Shown here: in pieces, positions 1-7,700 of the stretch
Layout: each line of letters starts with the position of its first letter
Numbering within the stretch: position 1 is the stretch's first letter
DNA from: Lachnospiraceae bacterium
GTDB taxonomy: Bacteria > Bacillota > Clostridia > Lachnospirales > Lachnospiraceae
Reading direction: 5' to 3'
NCBI GenBank assembly: GCA_004556655.1
Contig: SFGF01000071.1
Span: forward strand, 1-17,626
DNA length: 17,626 bases
The notes under the pieces: model-generated
What the model saw: only the letters and a program-made list of their open reading frames with translations
The model's database searches: none
Told to the model about the DNA's origin: nothing
Program-made: the position numbers and the translations under genes

Positions 1-3
1 GAA

Positions 4-48
4 CCCACCACGCCTCTGATTTTCATGCGCAACCCGGTGGGACTTTTT
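4..48 (+). ncRNA. Structured RNA element upstream of abiF-like gene (copy 1)
   Basis: A 6-bp outer stem (4-9 with 36-41) encloses a single A (10), a short inner stem (11-13 with 27-29) and an asymmetric 3' bulge CAACCC (30-35). A run of T follows (44-48), so the element could end a transcript. The same layout recurs downstream of the gene at 1008-1042 with compensatory base-pair changes, so this is more than a simple terminator. Structured RNAs located next to abiF-type genes are known as a class, and this is the likely identity. The 5' part may be missing, because the window begins only three bases before the stem. Confidence 0.6.
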
Positions 49-65
49 CATTTATGGGGTGTTTT

Positions 66-974
66 ATGTATCAATATCCAAAACAAATATTAACAATAAC
101 ACAGCAGGTACAATCATATATTGATGCAGGAATGGTAATTACTTCTCGTGCGGACGTAGAAAAAGCATTAAAGTCAGTTGGATTTTATCGTTTGCGTGGA
201 TATTCGTTCCACTTATATGATAATGCTACAAAGAAGTATGTTCCGGGAACAAAGTTTGAAGATATTTTAAAGTTGTATCAATTTGACCAGGAATTATCTG
301 CTTTGATTTTTTCAATGATTTCTAAGCTTGAGGTGGCTTTGAGAGTACGATTAGTGGAATCGTTACTTATACACGGAGAACCACTTGTTTTGCAGGATTC
401 ATCGATTTTTAAAGAGAAAAAACTGTATTGGCAGAATATGTCTACAGTAGCGTCAGAAATTGCTCGCTCTAATGATGTGTTTATCAAACATAATTTTGAT
501 AATCATGATGGAGAGGTGCCTGTATGGGCAGTTGTTGAAGTTCTTTCTTTTGGTACGTTATCGAAGATAATTAAGAATTTGAAAACAGGTTCCGGAAGTT
601 CGTATTCTATATTGGCGGCTAATTACCAATATAAATCGAAAAAAGGAAATTTGGTAAATCCATCACAAAAAATGCTTGCTTCATGGATACAGTGCGTTTC
701 AGTATTGCGTAATATGTGTGCTCATAATTCCAGAATTTACAATCGCACAATACATACGACACCGGAAATTCTGGATGCAGATAAAGTCACACCGCCACCG
801 GCACATAACGGTTTGTATCAAATCCTACTGGCGATGAAGTATCTGCGTTCATCCGATGAGGACTGGACAGTATTTGTAGATGCTTTTGATAAGTTGATTC
901 AAAATAATATTGGTGTAGTCAGTCTTACAGCAATGAATCTTCCAGCGGATTGGAAAACTCATTTAAGTGTATAA
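66..974 (+). CDS. Abi_2 (AbiD/AbiF-like) HEPN abortive-infection protein
   Basis: A protein of about 302 residues with the Abi_2 family layout. It has an N-terminal YPKQILTI segment, then FYRLRGYSFHLY (family pattern YRLxGY), then PVWAVVEVLSFGTLSKI, and a C-terminal SVLRNMCAHNSRIYNR. The last contains R215-x4-H220, the RxxxxH signature of HEPN ribonucleases. AbiD/AbiF proteins cause abortive infection and are thought to cut RNA; action on cellular RNA here is inference. The start at 66 is preferred over the in-frame ATG at 54, because GGGGTG at 56-61 fits as its ribosome site and family members usually begin just before the YxK motif. The gene is flanked by two related RNA stem-loops (4-41 and 1008-1042), which suggests an RNA-controlled toxin-like system. 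It converges on the protease/membrane-protein operon. Confidence 0.85.
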   Translation: MYQYPKQILTITQQVQSYIDAGMVITSRADVEKALKSVGFYRLRGYSFHLYDNATKKYVPGTKFEDILKLYQFDQELSALIFSMISKLEVALRVRLVESLLIHGEPLVLQDSSIFKEKKLYWQNMSTVASEIARSNDVFIKHNFDNHDGEVPVWAVVEVLSFGTLSKIIKNLKTGSGSSYSILAANYQYKSKKGNLVNPSQKMLASWIQCVSVLRNMCAHNSRIYNRTIHTTPEILDADKVTPPPAHNGLYQILLAMKYLRSSDEDWTVFVDAFDKLIQNNIGVVSLTAMNLPADWKTHLSV

Positions 975-1042
975 ATGCAGCAGAACTGCATAAAATAGTA
1001 AAGCAGACCTAACCAAGCATTCTTATGCTCAAACCGGTTAGG
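975..1042 (+). ncRNA. Structured RNA element downstream of abiF-like gene (copy 2)
   Basis: The core lies at 1008-1042. A 7-bp outer stem (1008-1014 with 1036-1042) encloses an unpaired A (1015), a 5-bp inner stem (1016-1020 with 1025-1029, loop TCTT) and the bulge CAAACC (1030-1035). Compared with copy 1 at 4-41, the unpaired A and the CAA(C/A)CC bulge are kept. Pairs C6-G39, C5-G40 and C11-G29 of copy 1 become A-T, T-A and A-T here, which is covariation. A separate 6-bp hairpin (975-980 with 986-991) begins immediately after the stop codon and may belong to the same RNA. The + strand is preferred because the bulge lies on the 3' side in both copies. Confidence 0.6.
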
Positions 1043-1047
1043 CTTTC

Positions 1048-1087
1048 GGCGAAGTGTTACGATAAGCACTTCGCCACTCTTATTTTG
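1048..1087 (+). terminator. Terminator-like hairpin after abiF/RNA element
   Basis: A perfect 9-bp stem (1048-1056 with 1067-1075) has a 10-base loop and is followed by ACTCTTATTTT. The T tract is interrupted, so termination on the + strand is plausible but not certain. It lies in the 146-base gap between the convergent abiF-like and membrane-protein genes. Confidence 0.5.
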
Positions 1088-1120
1088 ACGAATATTCAGC
1101 ACTTTTTCTATAGCGTTAAA

Positions 1121-1552
1121 TTAACTATTATGTTCGGTGGAAATAGTATTTCTGTATGCGTTTAACCCTACTCTACCAATTGTACCTAATGCAAGAACAA
1201 TTAACGGTGCAACTACACCAGCAGCTACTCCTAAAGATTCAGCCAGAGTTGTTGAAATAAAGCCTACAACGAAAAATTTGGAAACGGTTATATGTTCGTT
1301 AAATTCTTTTATAATATCGTGATATTTTTCGTCACCAAGAATTAGCTTGTCAAACTCTTGTTTAAAAGCTTTTAGATAATCGTTTTTTTCGGTTCCGCCG
1401 AACGAAGAAGTGTGTTCTGGACCAGACGCAGTCAGCCATAATTCCATGGCGGTTTCTTCAGAATTGTTTGCTAAAAGCTCTTTAATTATCTCTTGCTGAA
1501 AAGGTTCTAAAACTTCAATCCACTCTTCAGTTTTTAATTCAGGTATGTTCAT
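1121..1552 (-). CDS. Small membrane protein, putative effector of the protease operon
   Basis: A protein of 143 residues that I cannot place in a named family. Residues 1-90 are soluble, acidic and mostly helical, with a conserved-looking LWLTASGPE-x5-FGG stretch near 39-53. Residues about 93-125 are strongly hydrophobic, broken only by E105, and could form one long or two short membrane segments; a short polar tail follows. The start codon is 2 bases after the stop of the protease gene, and its ribosome site (GGAGAA) overlaps that gene's last codons, so the two are translationally coupled. Pairing of a trypsin-like protease with a small membrane protein suggests that the protease cleaves and activates a membrane-damaging effector. 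That function is inference; it could instead be a membrane anchor. Confidence 0.6.
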   Translation of the reverse strand: MNIPELKTEEWIEVLEPFQQEIIKELLANNSEETAMELWLTASGPEHTSSFGGTEKNDYLKAFKQEFDKLILGDEKYHDIIKEFNEHITVSKFFVVGFISTTLAESLGVAAGVVAPLIVLALGTIGRVGLNAYRNTISTEHNS

Positions 1553-1554
1553 GG

Positions 1555-2217
1555 TTATTCTCCAATCATCTTTGATATGTATTCAGCAGAAATACATTGT
1601 GTTGTTTGATGTAATTCTCTTGGATTAATACCACCAAGGGATATGCCGGAATTGGATGCAAATGCTCCAATTAAAACTCCGATAATTTTATTTTGGGTTT
1701 TGGAATAAATCATGGAACCAGATTGTCCAGGTCGTGTTTGTGTATTTATTACGCAATATTTAGATTTGATACCAGCACTGTTTATCAGTATTTTTGCACC
1801 GATCATTGCATTTTGCATAGTTAAAACACGTCTACCTTCAACACGATGTGGAAATCCTAAGATGTAAATTTCTTCACCTACATGAACATTATCTGTGCTG
1901 CCGAGAGTCGGCGTAGGTATAGGAACGTTTGTAACAGGGGAAAAAAATTCTAATAGTACTAAGTCTCTAAAAGGGTCACTGTGTTTTATGTGAATGTCAG
2001 CGAAGTTGCAGGTATTTATAGTTGTATCTTGATATTCATCGAAGGTTCGTATAGAGGGCAAGATAATTACAAGCCCATCGTTAGCGTCTCCCACGACATG
2101 TCTTGCGGTAACGATATATTTCCCATTACCTACAAGAAATCCTGTTCCTAACATTTCTATGCTGGAATCATGTTTTTTTCCAATAGTGTATACTAATTGA
2201 GTCATCATATCTAACAT
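1555..2217 (-). CDS. Trypsin-like (S1 fold) serine protease
   Basis: A protein of about 220 residues with a complete chymotrypsin-fold triad: H40 in VTARHVV, D85 in FRDLVLLEF and S166 in RPGQSGS. The oxyanion GxSG and the GTGFLVGNGKYIVTA entry strand are also clear. There is no signal peptide, so it acts in the cytoplasm, unlike secreted HtrA/trypsin proteins; no PDZ domain is present. The start at 2217 is chosen because AAGGAG (2229-2234) precedes it at a usable distance, while the in-frame ATG at 2238 would place that site inside the gene. It is the middle gene of a minus-strand operon between an XRE regulator and a small membrane protein. Cytoplasmic trypsin-like proteases are known as parts of bacterial conflict systems; a role in defence or cell death here is inference. 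Confidence 0.8.
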   Translation of the reverse strand: MLDMMTQLVYTIGKKHDSSIEMLGTGFLVGNGKYIVTARHVVGDANDGLVIILPSIRTFDEYQDTTINTCNFADIHIKHSDPFRDLVLLEFFSPVTNVPIPTPTLGSTDNVHVGEEIYILGFPHRVEGRRVLTMQNAMIGAKILINSAGIKSKYCVINTQTRPGQSGSMIYSKTQNKIIGVLIGAFASNSGISLGGINPRELHQTTQCISAEYISKMIGE

Positions 2218-2245
2218 AATATTAATATCTCCTTGCATATACTTT

Positions 2246-3061
2246 TTATTTCTTACCTTTTTTACGATTAGGCAGAGCTTTTAACAGCTTTGACCTCTTG
2301 AATACATCTTTCATGACCTTATGCTCATCCACAGAAAGATGGTCAAATGGAATCTGCATTTCGTCACAGAAGAAACGCCAGAATTCCTCAATAGGGTTGC
2401 TCTTGAATTTAAGAGTCTGTAAGAAACGCTGCACCTTTTTGTCGTTGGACATCGGTCTTTCGATAGGTGCAGATTCGGCAGCGTGTTCATGGTTCTCACG
2501 AATGGTGCGAATGATATTGTCCCAATCACTGTGAATAGTATGGAAGAAATATTCTTCCTCCTGAATGTGTGAACTTTCCAAAACCTTCAGGTACAGGTCG
2601 TTGGTATCCGGATTTTTCTGCTGAATAATCTGTAGGCGAACGGCATCCAACCAGTCATTCATGTTCTTGATCTGCATAGTAGCGATACCATCAACATAAA
2701 TTTCGGTATCTGCCATCAGTTTTATAAAATCCGGATGTTTAATGATTTCGCATAAAAGCCTATTATTGAAATGCCCGCTTTTCAACAGTTCTATGGTTTC
2801 ATCGTCTAACATCAAATCGTCTATTTCGGTAAGGGAAGATGTTCTTACTTCGGTATTACCGACAAGCCATTCCAAAGAGACACCATAAAATTCTGCCAGC
2901 TTGTTGAGAGTAACAATATTGTATTCCTTGTTCTCTTTATTTTCATATTTGCTGATAGTTGCAGGCACCACATTTACTGCGGCTGCAACTTCTTCCAGTT
3001 TATAGTCATGGTCTCGTCTAAGATCCCACAGTTTTTCTTGGATTGATAATTGATTTTTCAT
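2246..3061 (-). CDS. XRE-family HTH transcriptional regulator
   Basis: A protein of about 271 residues. The N-terminal 65 residues form a Cro/CI-type helix-turn-helix (LRRDHDYKLEEVAAAVNVVPATISKYEN, then LNKLAEFYGVSLEWLVG). The remaining 200 residues are helical with no recognised enzyme motif and end in a basic RKKGKK tail; they may sense a signal or bind a partner. The start at 3061 is set by AGGAGG at 3068-3073 with a 6-base spacer; the ATG at 3067 directly abuts that site and is unlikely to be used. It leads the operon with the protease and membrane protein and is divergent from the gene at 3452. It probably controls its own promoter and either the protease module or the mobile element. 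Confidence 0.85.
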   Translation of the reverse strand: MKNQLSIQEKLWDLRRDHDYKLEEVAAAVNVVPATISKYENKENKEYNIVTLNKLAEFYGVSLEWLVGNTEVRTSSLTEIDDLMLDDETIELLKSGHFNNRLLCEIIKHPDFIKLMADTEIYVDGIATMQIKNMNDWLDAVRLQIIQQKNPDTNDLYLKVLESSHIQEEEYFFHTIHSDWDNIIRTIRENHEHAAESAPIERPMSNDKKVQRFLQTLKFKSNPIEEFWRFFCDEMQIPFDHLSVDEHKVMKDVFKRSKLLKALPNRKKGKK

Positions 3062-3082
3062 AAGCATCCTCCTGATGCAGAT

Positions 3083-3112
3083 ATTCTACCATATTCCAGC
3101 ATAAAGTTACAA
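3083..3112 (-). promoter_or_regulatory. Putative promoter of regulator/protease operon
   Basis: On the minus strand, TTGTAA (3107-3112) and TAGAAT (3083-3088) are separated by 18 bases and lie just upstream of the AGGAGG of the XRE gene. This is a reasonable sigma-A promoter by eye; no other candidate nearby is as good. Confidence 0.4.
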
Positions 3113-3203
3113 TGTGCCTCGTGTTTTCCAATCGGAAAAAACGGGGCATTTTTGCGTGAATTTTCGACCATGGAAATAATCCTTGAATTTCGATTTTTCG
3201 GTG

Positions 3204-3451
3204 TATGATGTAGCCAGTTCAGAAATGAACGAAAAATTGAATGACCGTCCGAGATGAGATAAACCGCCACGATCATAAAGGGAGCGCTTCCGCAAGGGAG
3301 ACTGGACAGCACCGCACAGGGGATATGCCTCCAAGGAAACATCGAGGGTAGAACGGCAAAAAGCCTGTTTGTGGAATTGCAGCTAACATTGCAATTCCAC
3401 ATTACATAGAGATTTTGACGATCTCTAAATCGAAATCGAAGGAGAAAATAA
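3204..3451 (+). other. Structured 5' leader / non-coding region before the 3452 gene
   Basis: The gap between the divergent genes at 3061 and 3452 holds no convincing gene. A weak promoter (TTGAAT at 3183-3188, TATGAT at 3204-3209, 15-base spacing) would give a leader of about 235 bases. The leader contains a perfect 12-bp hairpin (3370-3381 with 3390-3401, 8-base loop), a second hairpin (3408-3413 with 3421-3426) and several weaker stems between 3270 and 3370. The amount of structure before a 102-residue protein suggests regulation at the RNA level or a small RNA. It could alternatively be a DNA-level site such as a transfer or replication origin. Confidence 0.4.
3370..3401. repeat. Perfect 12-bp inverted repeat (hairpin)
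   Basis: TGTGGAATTGCA and its exact complement TGCAATTCCACA are separated by 8 bases. No T tract follows, so it is not a standard terminator. It sits about 50 bases before the start of the 3452 gene. Confidence 0.7.
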
Positions 3452-3760
3452 ATGAGATTATCTAAGTATGAGAAAGAAACAATTATTTTGACCAGTGAGG
3501 GAGATGACACCGTCCAGATTTACACTTTCAACGCATCGTTGAAACGTAGGCTTGCTGAATACGCAGAAAAGTATCCGCATCTGGCAAGACTGGACAGAAG
3601 GACAGCCGAAGGTAGTGTGACTTACGTTTTGGACAAATCCAGAGTGTCTATCCGCTTGCTCCCGCCGCTCACTGAGGAAAGGCGGAAAGTCTTTAGCGAT
3701 TGTGGCAAAAAGTACGGTATGAATTCCGGCAGAAGACTTTTGGAGAAGGTTGCTACTTAA
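3452..3760 (+). CDS. Small conserved mobile-element protein, function unknown
   Basis: A protein of 102 residues starting MRLSKYEKETIILTSEGDDT, with AAGGAG at 3439-3444 and a 7-base spacer. It resembles small proteins that recur in Firmicute integrative elements (pattern MxLSKYExETIIxxN/SE, then a tyrosine-rich TYVL strand and an arginine-rich C-terminal helix). No catalytic motif is visible. The protein is basic and has no membrane segment, so nucleic-acid or protein binding is possible. It has a long structured leader and is followed by a hairpin at 3786-3815 and then the serine recombinase gene. Function is not known to me. Confidence 0.65.
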   Translation: MRLSKYEKETIILTSEGDDTVQIYTFNASLKRRLAEYAEKYPHLARLDRRTAEGSVTYVLDKSRVSIRLLPPLTEERRKVFSDCGKKYGMNSGRRLLEKVAT

Positions 3761-3785
3761 TGCCATTTTACAGGCAGTATGTGAT

Positions 3786-3815
3786 CAAAATGCCAGTTTC
3801 AAAGCTGGCATTTTG
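3786..3815 (+). terminator. Hairpin after the 3452 gene, probable terminator
   Basis: A perfect 11-bp stem (3786-3796 with 3805-3815) has an 8-base loop; its 3' arm ends in ATTTTG. The T run lies inside the stem, so it may work only partly, or in both directions (the 5' arm begins CAAAAT). Confidence 0.5.
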
Positions 3816-3913
3816 AAATGCTTATGTGATAGCAAGGTAAAATATCAGGTGTAATTCGACAAATCAAATAGTGCGGTCTGGAATTGGCAGATTGCCTATA
3901 CGAAGGAGGAACA

Positions 3914-4522
3914 ATGGGAAATGTATATGGTTATGTTCGTGTCAGTACCAAGGATCAGAACGAAGACAGACAGCTTATCGCATTACAAGAAATGTCTATT
4001 CCTGAGAAAAATATCTTTGTAGATAAACAATCCGGCAAGGACTTCAAGCGTCCGATGTACAAACGAATGTTAAGAAAAATAAAAAAAGACGATTTGCTTT
4101 ATGTGAAAAGCATAGATCGACTTGGAAGAAATTATTCTGAAATTTTAGAACAATGGAGAATACTCACGAAAGAGAAGGGAATTGATATTGTGGTTCTGGA
4201 TATGCCCCTTTTGGACACACGCCGTGGGAAAGACCTTATGGGAACATTCCTCAGTGATATTGTTTTGCAGGTGTTATCTTTTGTTGCGGAAAATGAACGA
4301 ACCAATATTAGGCAGAGACAGGCAGAAGGTATTGCAGCTGCGAAAATGAGAGGTGTTCGCTTTGGAAGACCTCCAAGCCCGTTGCCGGAGAATTTTCATG
4401 AGATATATCAGCAATGGAAAAATGGCAAAATTACCGGTCTGGCAGCTGCAAAAGCATGCGGGATGCCAATGTCTACATTTCGCTACCGAGCGGAAATTTA
4501 CGAAAAAGCCAAATTGTTGTAA
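3914..4522 (+). CDS. Serine recombinase (resolvase/invertase family)
   Basis: A protein of 202 residues, the normal length for small serine recombinases. It starts MGNVYGYVRVSTKDQNEDRQ, with S11 as the expected nucleophile. Further family signatures are DKQSGKDFKRPMYKRML, then SIDRLGRNYSEI, and MGTFLSDIVLQVLSFVAENERTNIRQRQAEGI before a C-terminal helix-turn-helix (RFGRPPSP to AAKACGMPMSTFRYRAEIYEKA). The start follows AAGGAGG at 3903-3909 closely. These enzymes cut and rejoin two short sites, inverting or resolving the DNA between them. Inverted 14-bp repeats start 17 bases downstream and enclose a promoter-like sequence, so this may be the switch enzyme for the restriction operon. It could instead be an element resolvase acting elsewhere. 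Confidence 0.93.
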   Translation: MGNVYGYVRVSTKDQNEDRQLIALQEMSIPEKNIFVDKQSGKDFKRPMYKRMLRKIKKDDLLYVKSIDRLGRNYSEILEQWRILTKEKGIDIVVLDMPLLDTRRGKDLMGTFLSDIVLQVLSFVAENERTNIRQRQAEGIAAAKMRGVRFGRPPSPLPENFHEIYQQWKNGKITGLAAAKACGMPMSTFRYRAEIYEKAKLL

Positions 4523-4573
4523 ACAGGTATTTTTACAGAAATGTGTACCTTTCTGTAAAATGCCTGTTTTTTT
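4522..4573 (+). terminator. Strong rho-independent terminator after recombinase
   Basis: A near-perfect stem of about 19 bp (4522-4541 with 4550-4568) has the 8-base loop TGTGTACC and ends in a run of seven T. One T bulge and one wobble pair are present. The loop plus the top three pairs form one copy of the 14-bp inverted repeat whose partner lies at 4666-4679. Inversion between the repeats would therefore remove the 3' arm of this terminator. Confidence 0.85.
4539..4552 (+). repeat. Inverted repeat left copy (candidate recombination site)
   Basis: AAATGTGTACCTTT is exactly complementary to AAAGGTACACATTT at 4666-4679. It is itself imperfectly palindromic (AAA...TTT ends with a GTAC inside), as serine recombinase sites often are. 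It sits at the tip of the recombinase terminator. Confidence 0.6.
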
Positions 4574-4584
4574 CATTAACTTAA

Positions 4585-4613
4585 ATCATACCACAGAAAC
4601 AAGCGTTTTTCCA
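4585..4613 (-). promoter_or_regulatory. Putative promoter inside the invertible segment, pointing left
   Basis: On the minus strand, TGGAAA (4608-4613) is followed after exactly 17 bases by TATGAT (4585-4590), with TGG directly before it, forming an extended -10 (TGnTATGAT). It is the best promoter I can see between the recombinase and the helicase gene, yet it points away from the helicase. If the 4539-4679 segment were flipped, its -10 would lie at about 4628-4633 on the + strand, roughly 85 bases before the helicase start. Confidence 0.5.
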
Positions 4614-4665
4614 GATATTTAAAGGCTTTCTGTCGTACGCTAAAGTGGATTTTTTTCTGTGTCGA

Positions 4666-4679
4666 AAAGGTACACATTT
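4666..4679 (-). repeat. Inverted repeat right copy (candidate recombination site)
   Basis: AAAGGTACACATTT is the exact inverted partner of 4539-4552, with 113 bases between the copies. It lies about 25 bases before the ribosome site of the helicase gene. A chance 14-bp match this close is very unlikely. Confidence 0.6.
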
Positions 4680-4717
4680 TGGAAAGTGCCGTTTGAGATA
4701 ACACAGGAGGAAACATC

Positions 4718-7700
4718 ATGGTTCACACAGATTTGAAATTTTTTACGAATGAGCCGGAAAGAGATTTATACAGTCGCTTTGCTGCCATTCTGAAAAGCAA
4801 TACACAATTCTTTGATGTTCTGGTTGGTTATTTCAGAGCCAGCGGCTTTTTCAAAATGTACGAAGCTCTGGAACAAGTAGAAAAAATCAGGATATTGGTC
4901 GGTTTGAATGTCGATAGATATACGGTTAAAATCATTGACCGTATAAAGGCTGAAACAATGTATGCTGCTATCTCAACTGCCGATGGCAAAGAGATTATCG
5001 CAGATGAAATTGAAAAAGAGTTTGAAACAGCAGCAAGCTCTGCCCAGGTTGAAAAAGGGGTTCGTATTTTCATGGATTGGCTGAAATCCGGAAAACTGGA
5101 AATGCGTATGTACACCGAAGCACCAATTCATGCAAAGGTTTATATCATGCGCAAGGATCAGGAGAAAGTACCAGATACATTTGGAAGTGTTATTACCGGC
5201 TCAAGTAATTTTTCTGAAGCAGGCTTGGTAAATAACCTCGAGTTTAATGTGGAATTAAAGGATTATGCAGATGTAAAGTTTGCGCTTGATAAGTTTGAGG
5301 AACTTTGGGCACAAGGCACAGATATTCGTGACACCTATATCGAAGCAGTGGAACAACACACTTGGATGAGGGATGATATTACCCCGTATCAGCTGTATTT
5401 GAAAACCTTGTATGAATTCTTCAAGGAAGAAATCAATGCAGATAAAGAAAATTTTGAAACATTGCTTCCGGAAGGATATATGCGTTTGCAGTATCAGATT
5501 GATGCTGTGACACAGGCAAGACAAAAATTGGATGCGTATAATGGCGTATTTATTTCAGACGTTGTAGGTCTTGGTAAAACTTATATCTGCGCAATGCTGG
5601 CAAACAGTTTTAATAGAAACACATACAAACTGATTGTATGTCCTCCGGTGTTGGTTGATTACTGGAGAAGTGTTTTGCAGGAATTTGATGTTGCTCGTTG
5701 TGATGTGGAGTCACTTGGTAAACTGGACAAAATTATTGCAAGAGGAACTGACAAGTACTCTTATGTGTTCGTTGATGAAGCGCATCGCTTCCGTAACAGC
5801 GGTACCGAAGCATTTACGGAGCTTCATCAGATTTGTCGTGGCAAAAAGGTAATTCTGATTTCTGCAACACCAATCAATAACTACACCAGTGACGTTGAGA
5901 ATCAGATTTACCTGTTCCAGGCAAAGCAGAGTGGCACGATTAACGGCATTAAAAATATTGAAGGATTTTTCCGTGGCTTAAATGCAAAACTTGCAAAAAA
6001 ACCAAAAGGTTCAGCCGCATATATGGAACAGCTTAGAGAAAACTCAGAGATAATCCGTGATAAGCTGATTCGAGAGGTTATGATTCGCCGTACCAGAAGT
6101 GAAATCCAGCAGTATTATGCAGATGACCTCGCGAAACAGGGTTTGACCTTCCCGAAAGCAGGAAGCCCGGAGAAAATCATTTATTCTTTTGATGAAGAAA
6201 CGGATGATGCGTTCTCTCAGACAATCAATATCATCAAAGATTTCAAATATGCCCGTTATACGCCGCTGTTGTATTTGAAGGATAAAAAGAAGTATGCAAC
6301 TATGCTCACTGCGCAACGCAACATGGGCGGATTTATGAAAGGTATCCTAGTAAAACGTCTGGAGAGCAGTTTCTATGCTTTTCGTAAGACTCTGGAGCGA
6401 TTCATTGAATCCTATGAAAAGTTCATTGAGATGTCAAAGACCGGAAAAATCTATATCAGCAAGAAGGTGAATGTGTACGACCTTCTGGATGATGGAAATA
6501 CACAGAAACTGATGTATCTGATTGAACAGCAGGATGTCATGGAATTTGAGACAAAAGAATTTTCTTCTCAGTTCTTCCGTGATTTACAGGCTGATTTGGC
6601 ACAGCTGAAGTCTATGCAATTCATCTGGTCATTGATTGGCAATGATCCGAAGCTGGATGAGTTTAAGTGGAATCTTACAACGAATCCGTTGTTTAAAGAT
6701 AAAAAGACGATTGTTTTTACCGAATCTACAGAAACAGCACAGTATTTGTATGAAGAATTAAAGGAAATCTACGGAGAAAGAATTATCTATTTCAGTGGTC
6801 AGAGCAGTGCTTCACTGAAAGTTGAAATTGAAGATAGTTTCAATCCAAAATTCAAGAATAAAAACAATGACAAATATGACCTTCTCATTACTACCGATGT
6901 ATTGGCAGAAGGTATCAATCTGCATCGTGCAAATGTTCTTGTGAACTATGACCTTCCTTGGAATCCGACCCGCATTATGCAGCGTGTTGGTCGCATCAAC
7001 CGTGTCGGTACGGAATATGACCGCATTTATGTATTTAACTTCTTCCCAACTGCACAGAGTAAAAAGCAGATGCCGCTGGAAGAACGTATTCTGGAAAAAT
7101 TACAGGCTTTCCATGATACCCTTGGCGAAGATATTAAATATCTGTCTGATGACGAAGAAGTATCTTCCAAAAAACTGTTTTCAGATTTGACGTCAGATCT
7201 GGATGGTGAGGAAGAAAGTACCAACCCTGAGTTGGCTTATTTGGCGATTATCCGTCAGATTCGTGACAATGACCCGAAATTGTTCTCTATGATTAAGCGT
7301 TTGCCGAAAAAGGCGAAAGCTGGTAAGGCTTCTGAAAAAGTATCAGAAGATTCTACCGTTACTTTTATCCGCCAAGGGGCATTAAAAACATTTTTTGTCA
7401 GCTCTGAAGCTGAAACAAAGCAACTGTCCTTTATGCAGGCGATAGATTTGATTAAGGCAGAACCGGACGATGCAAAAGTTAGTGTTTCAAGCAAGTTTTA
7501 TGAACACTTTGAAAGTAACAGCACCGCTTTTGACCAGATGCTTGTAGCGGAGGAAGAAGTGTCTACGGAAAAAGTAATGGTTGCTGGTAATGATGCAAAA
7601 ATTATTCGTTTGTTGAAAGCAATGAAAACCGAGCCACGTCTTACTGATGATCAGGAGCAGATGATTGATAAGCTAATATCTCTCTGGGAGAACGGTGAGA

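Noticed and set aside
4..48. Hairpin at the window start as a plain terminator of an upstream gene
   Set aside because: The T tract allows it, but the shared bulge and covarying stem with the copy at 1008-1042 make a functional RNA more likely. Terminator activity may coexist.
1..60. Left attachment site duplicating the sequence before the phosphatase gene
   Set aside because: No convincing direct repeat of 17530-17582 was found in the first bases; the left end is probably outside the window.
4353..4622. An 89-residue open frame overlapping the end of the recombinase gene
   Set aside because: It overlaps the recombinase helix-turn-helix and the terminator, and has no ribosome site or homology I can recognise.
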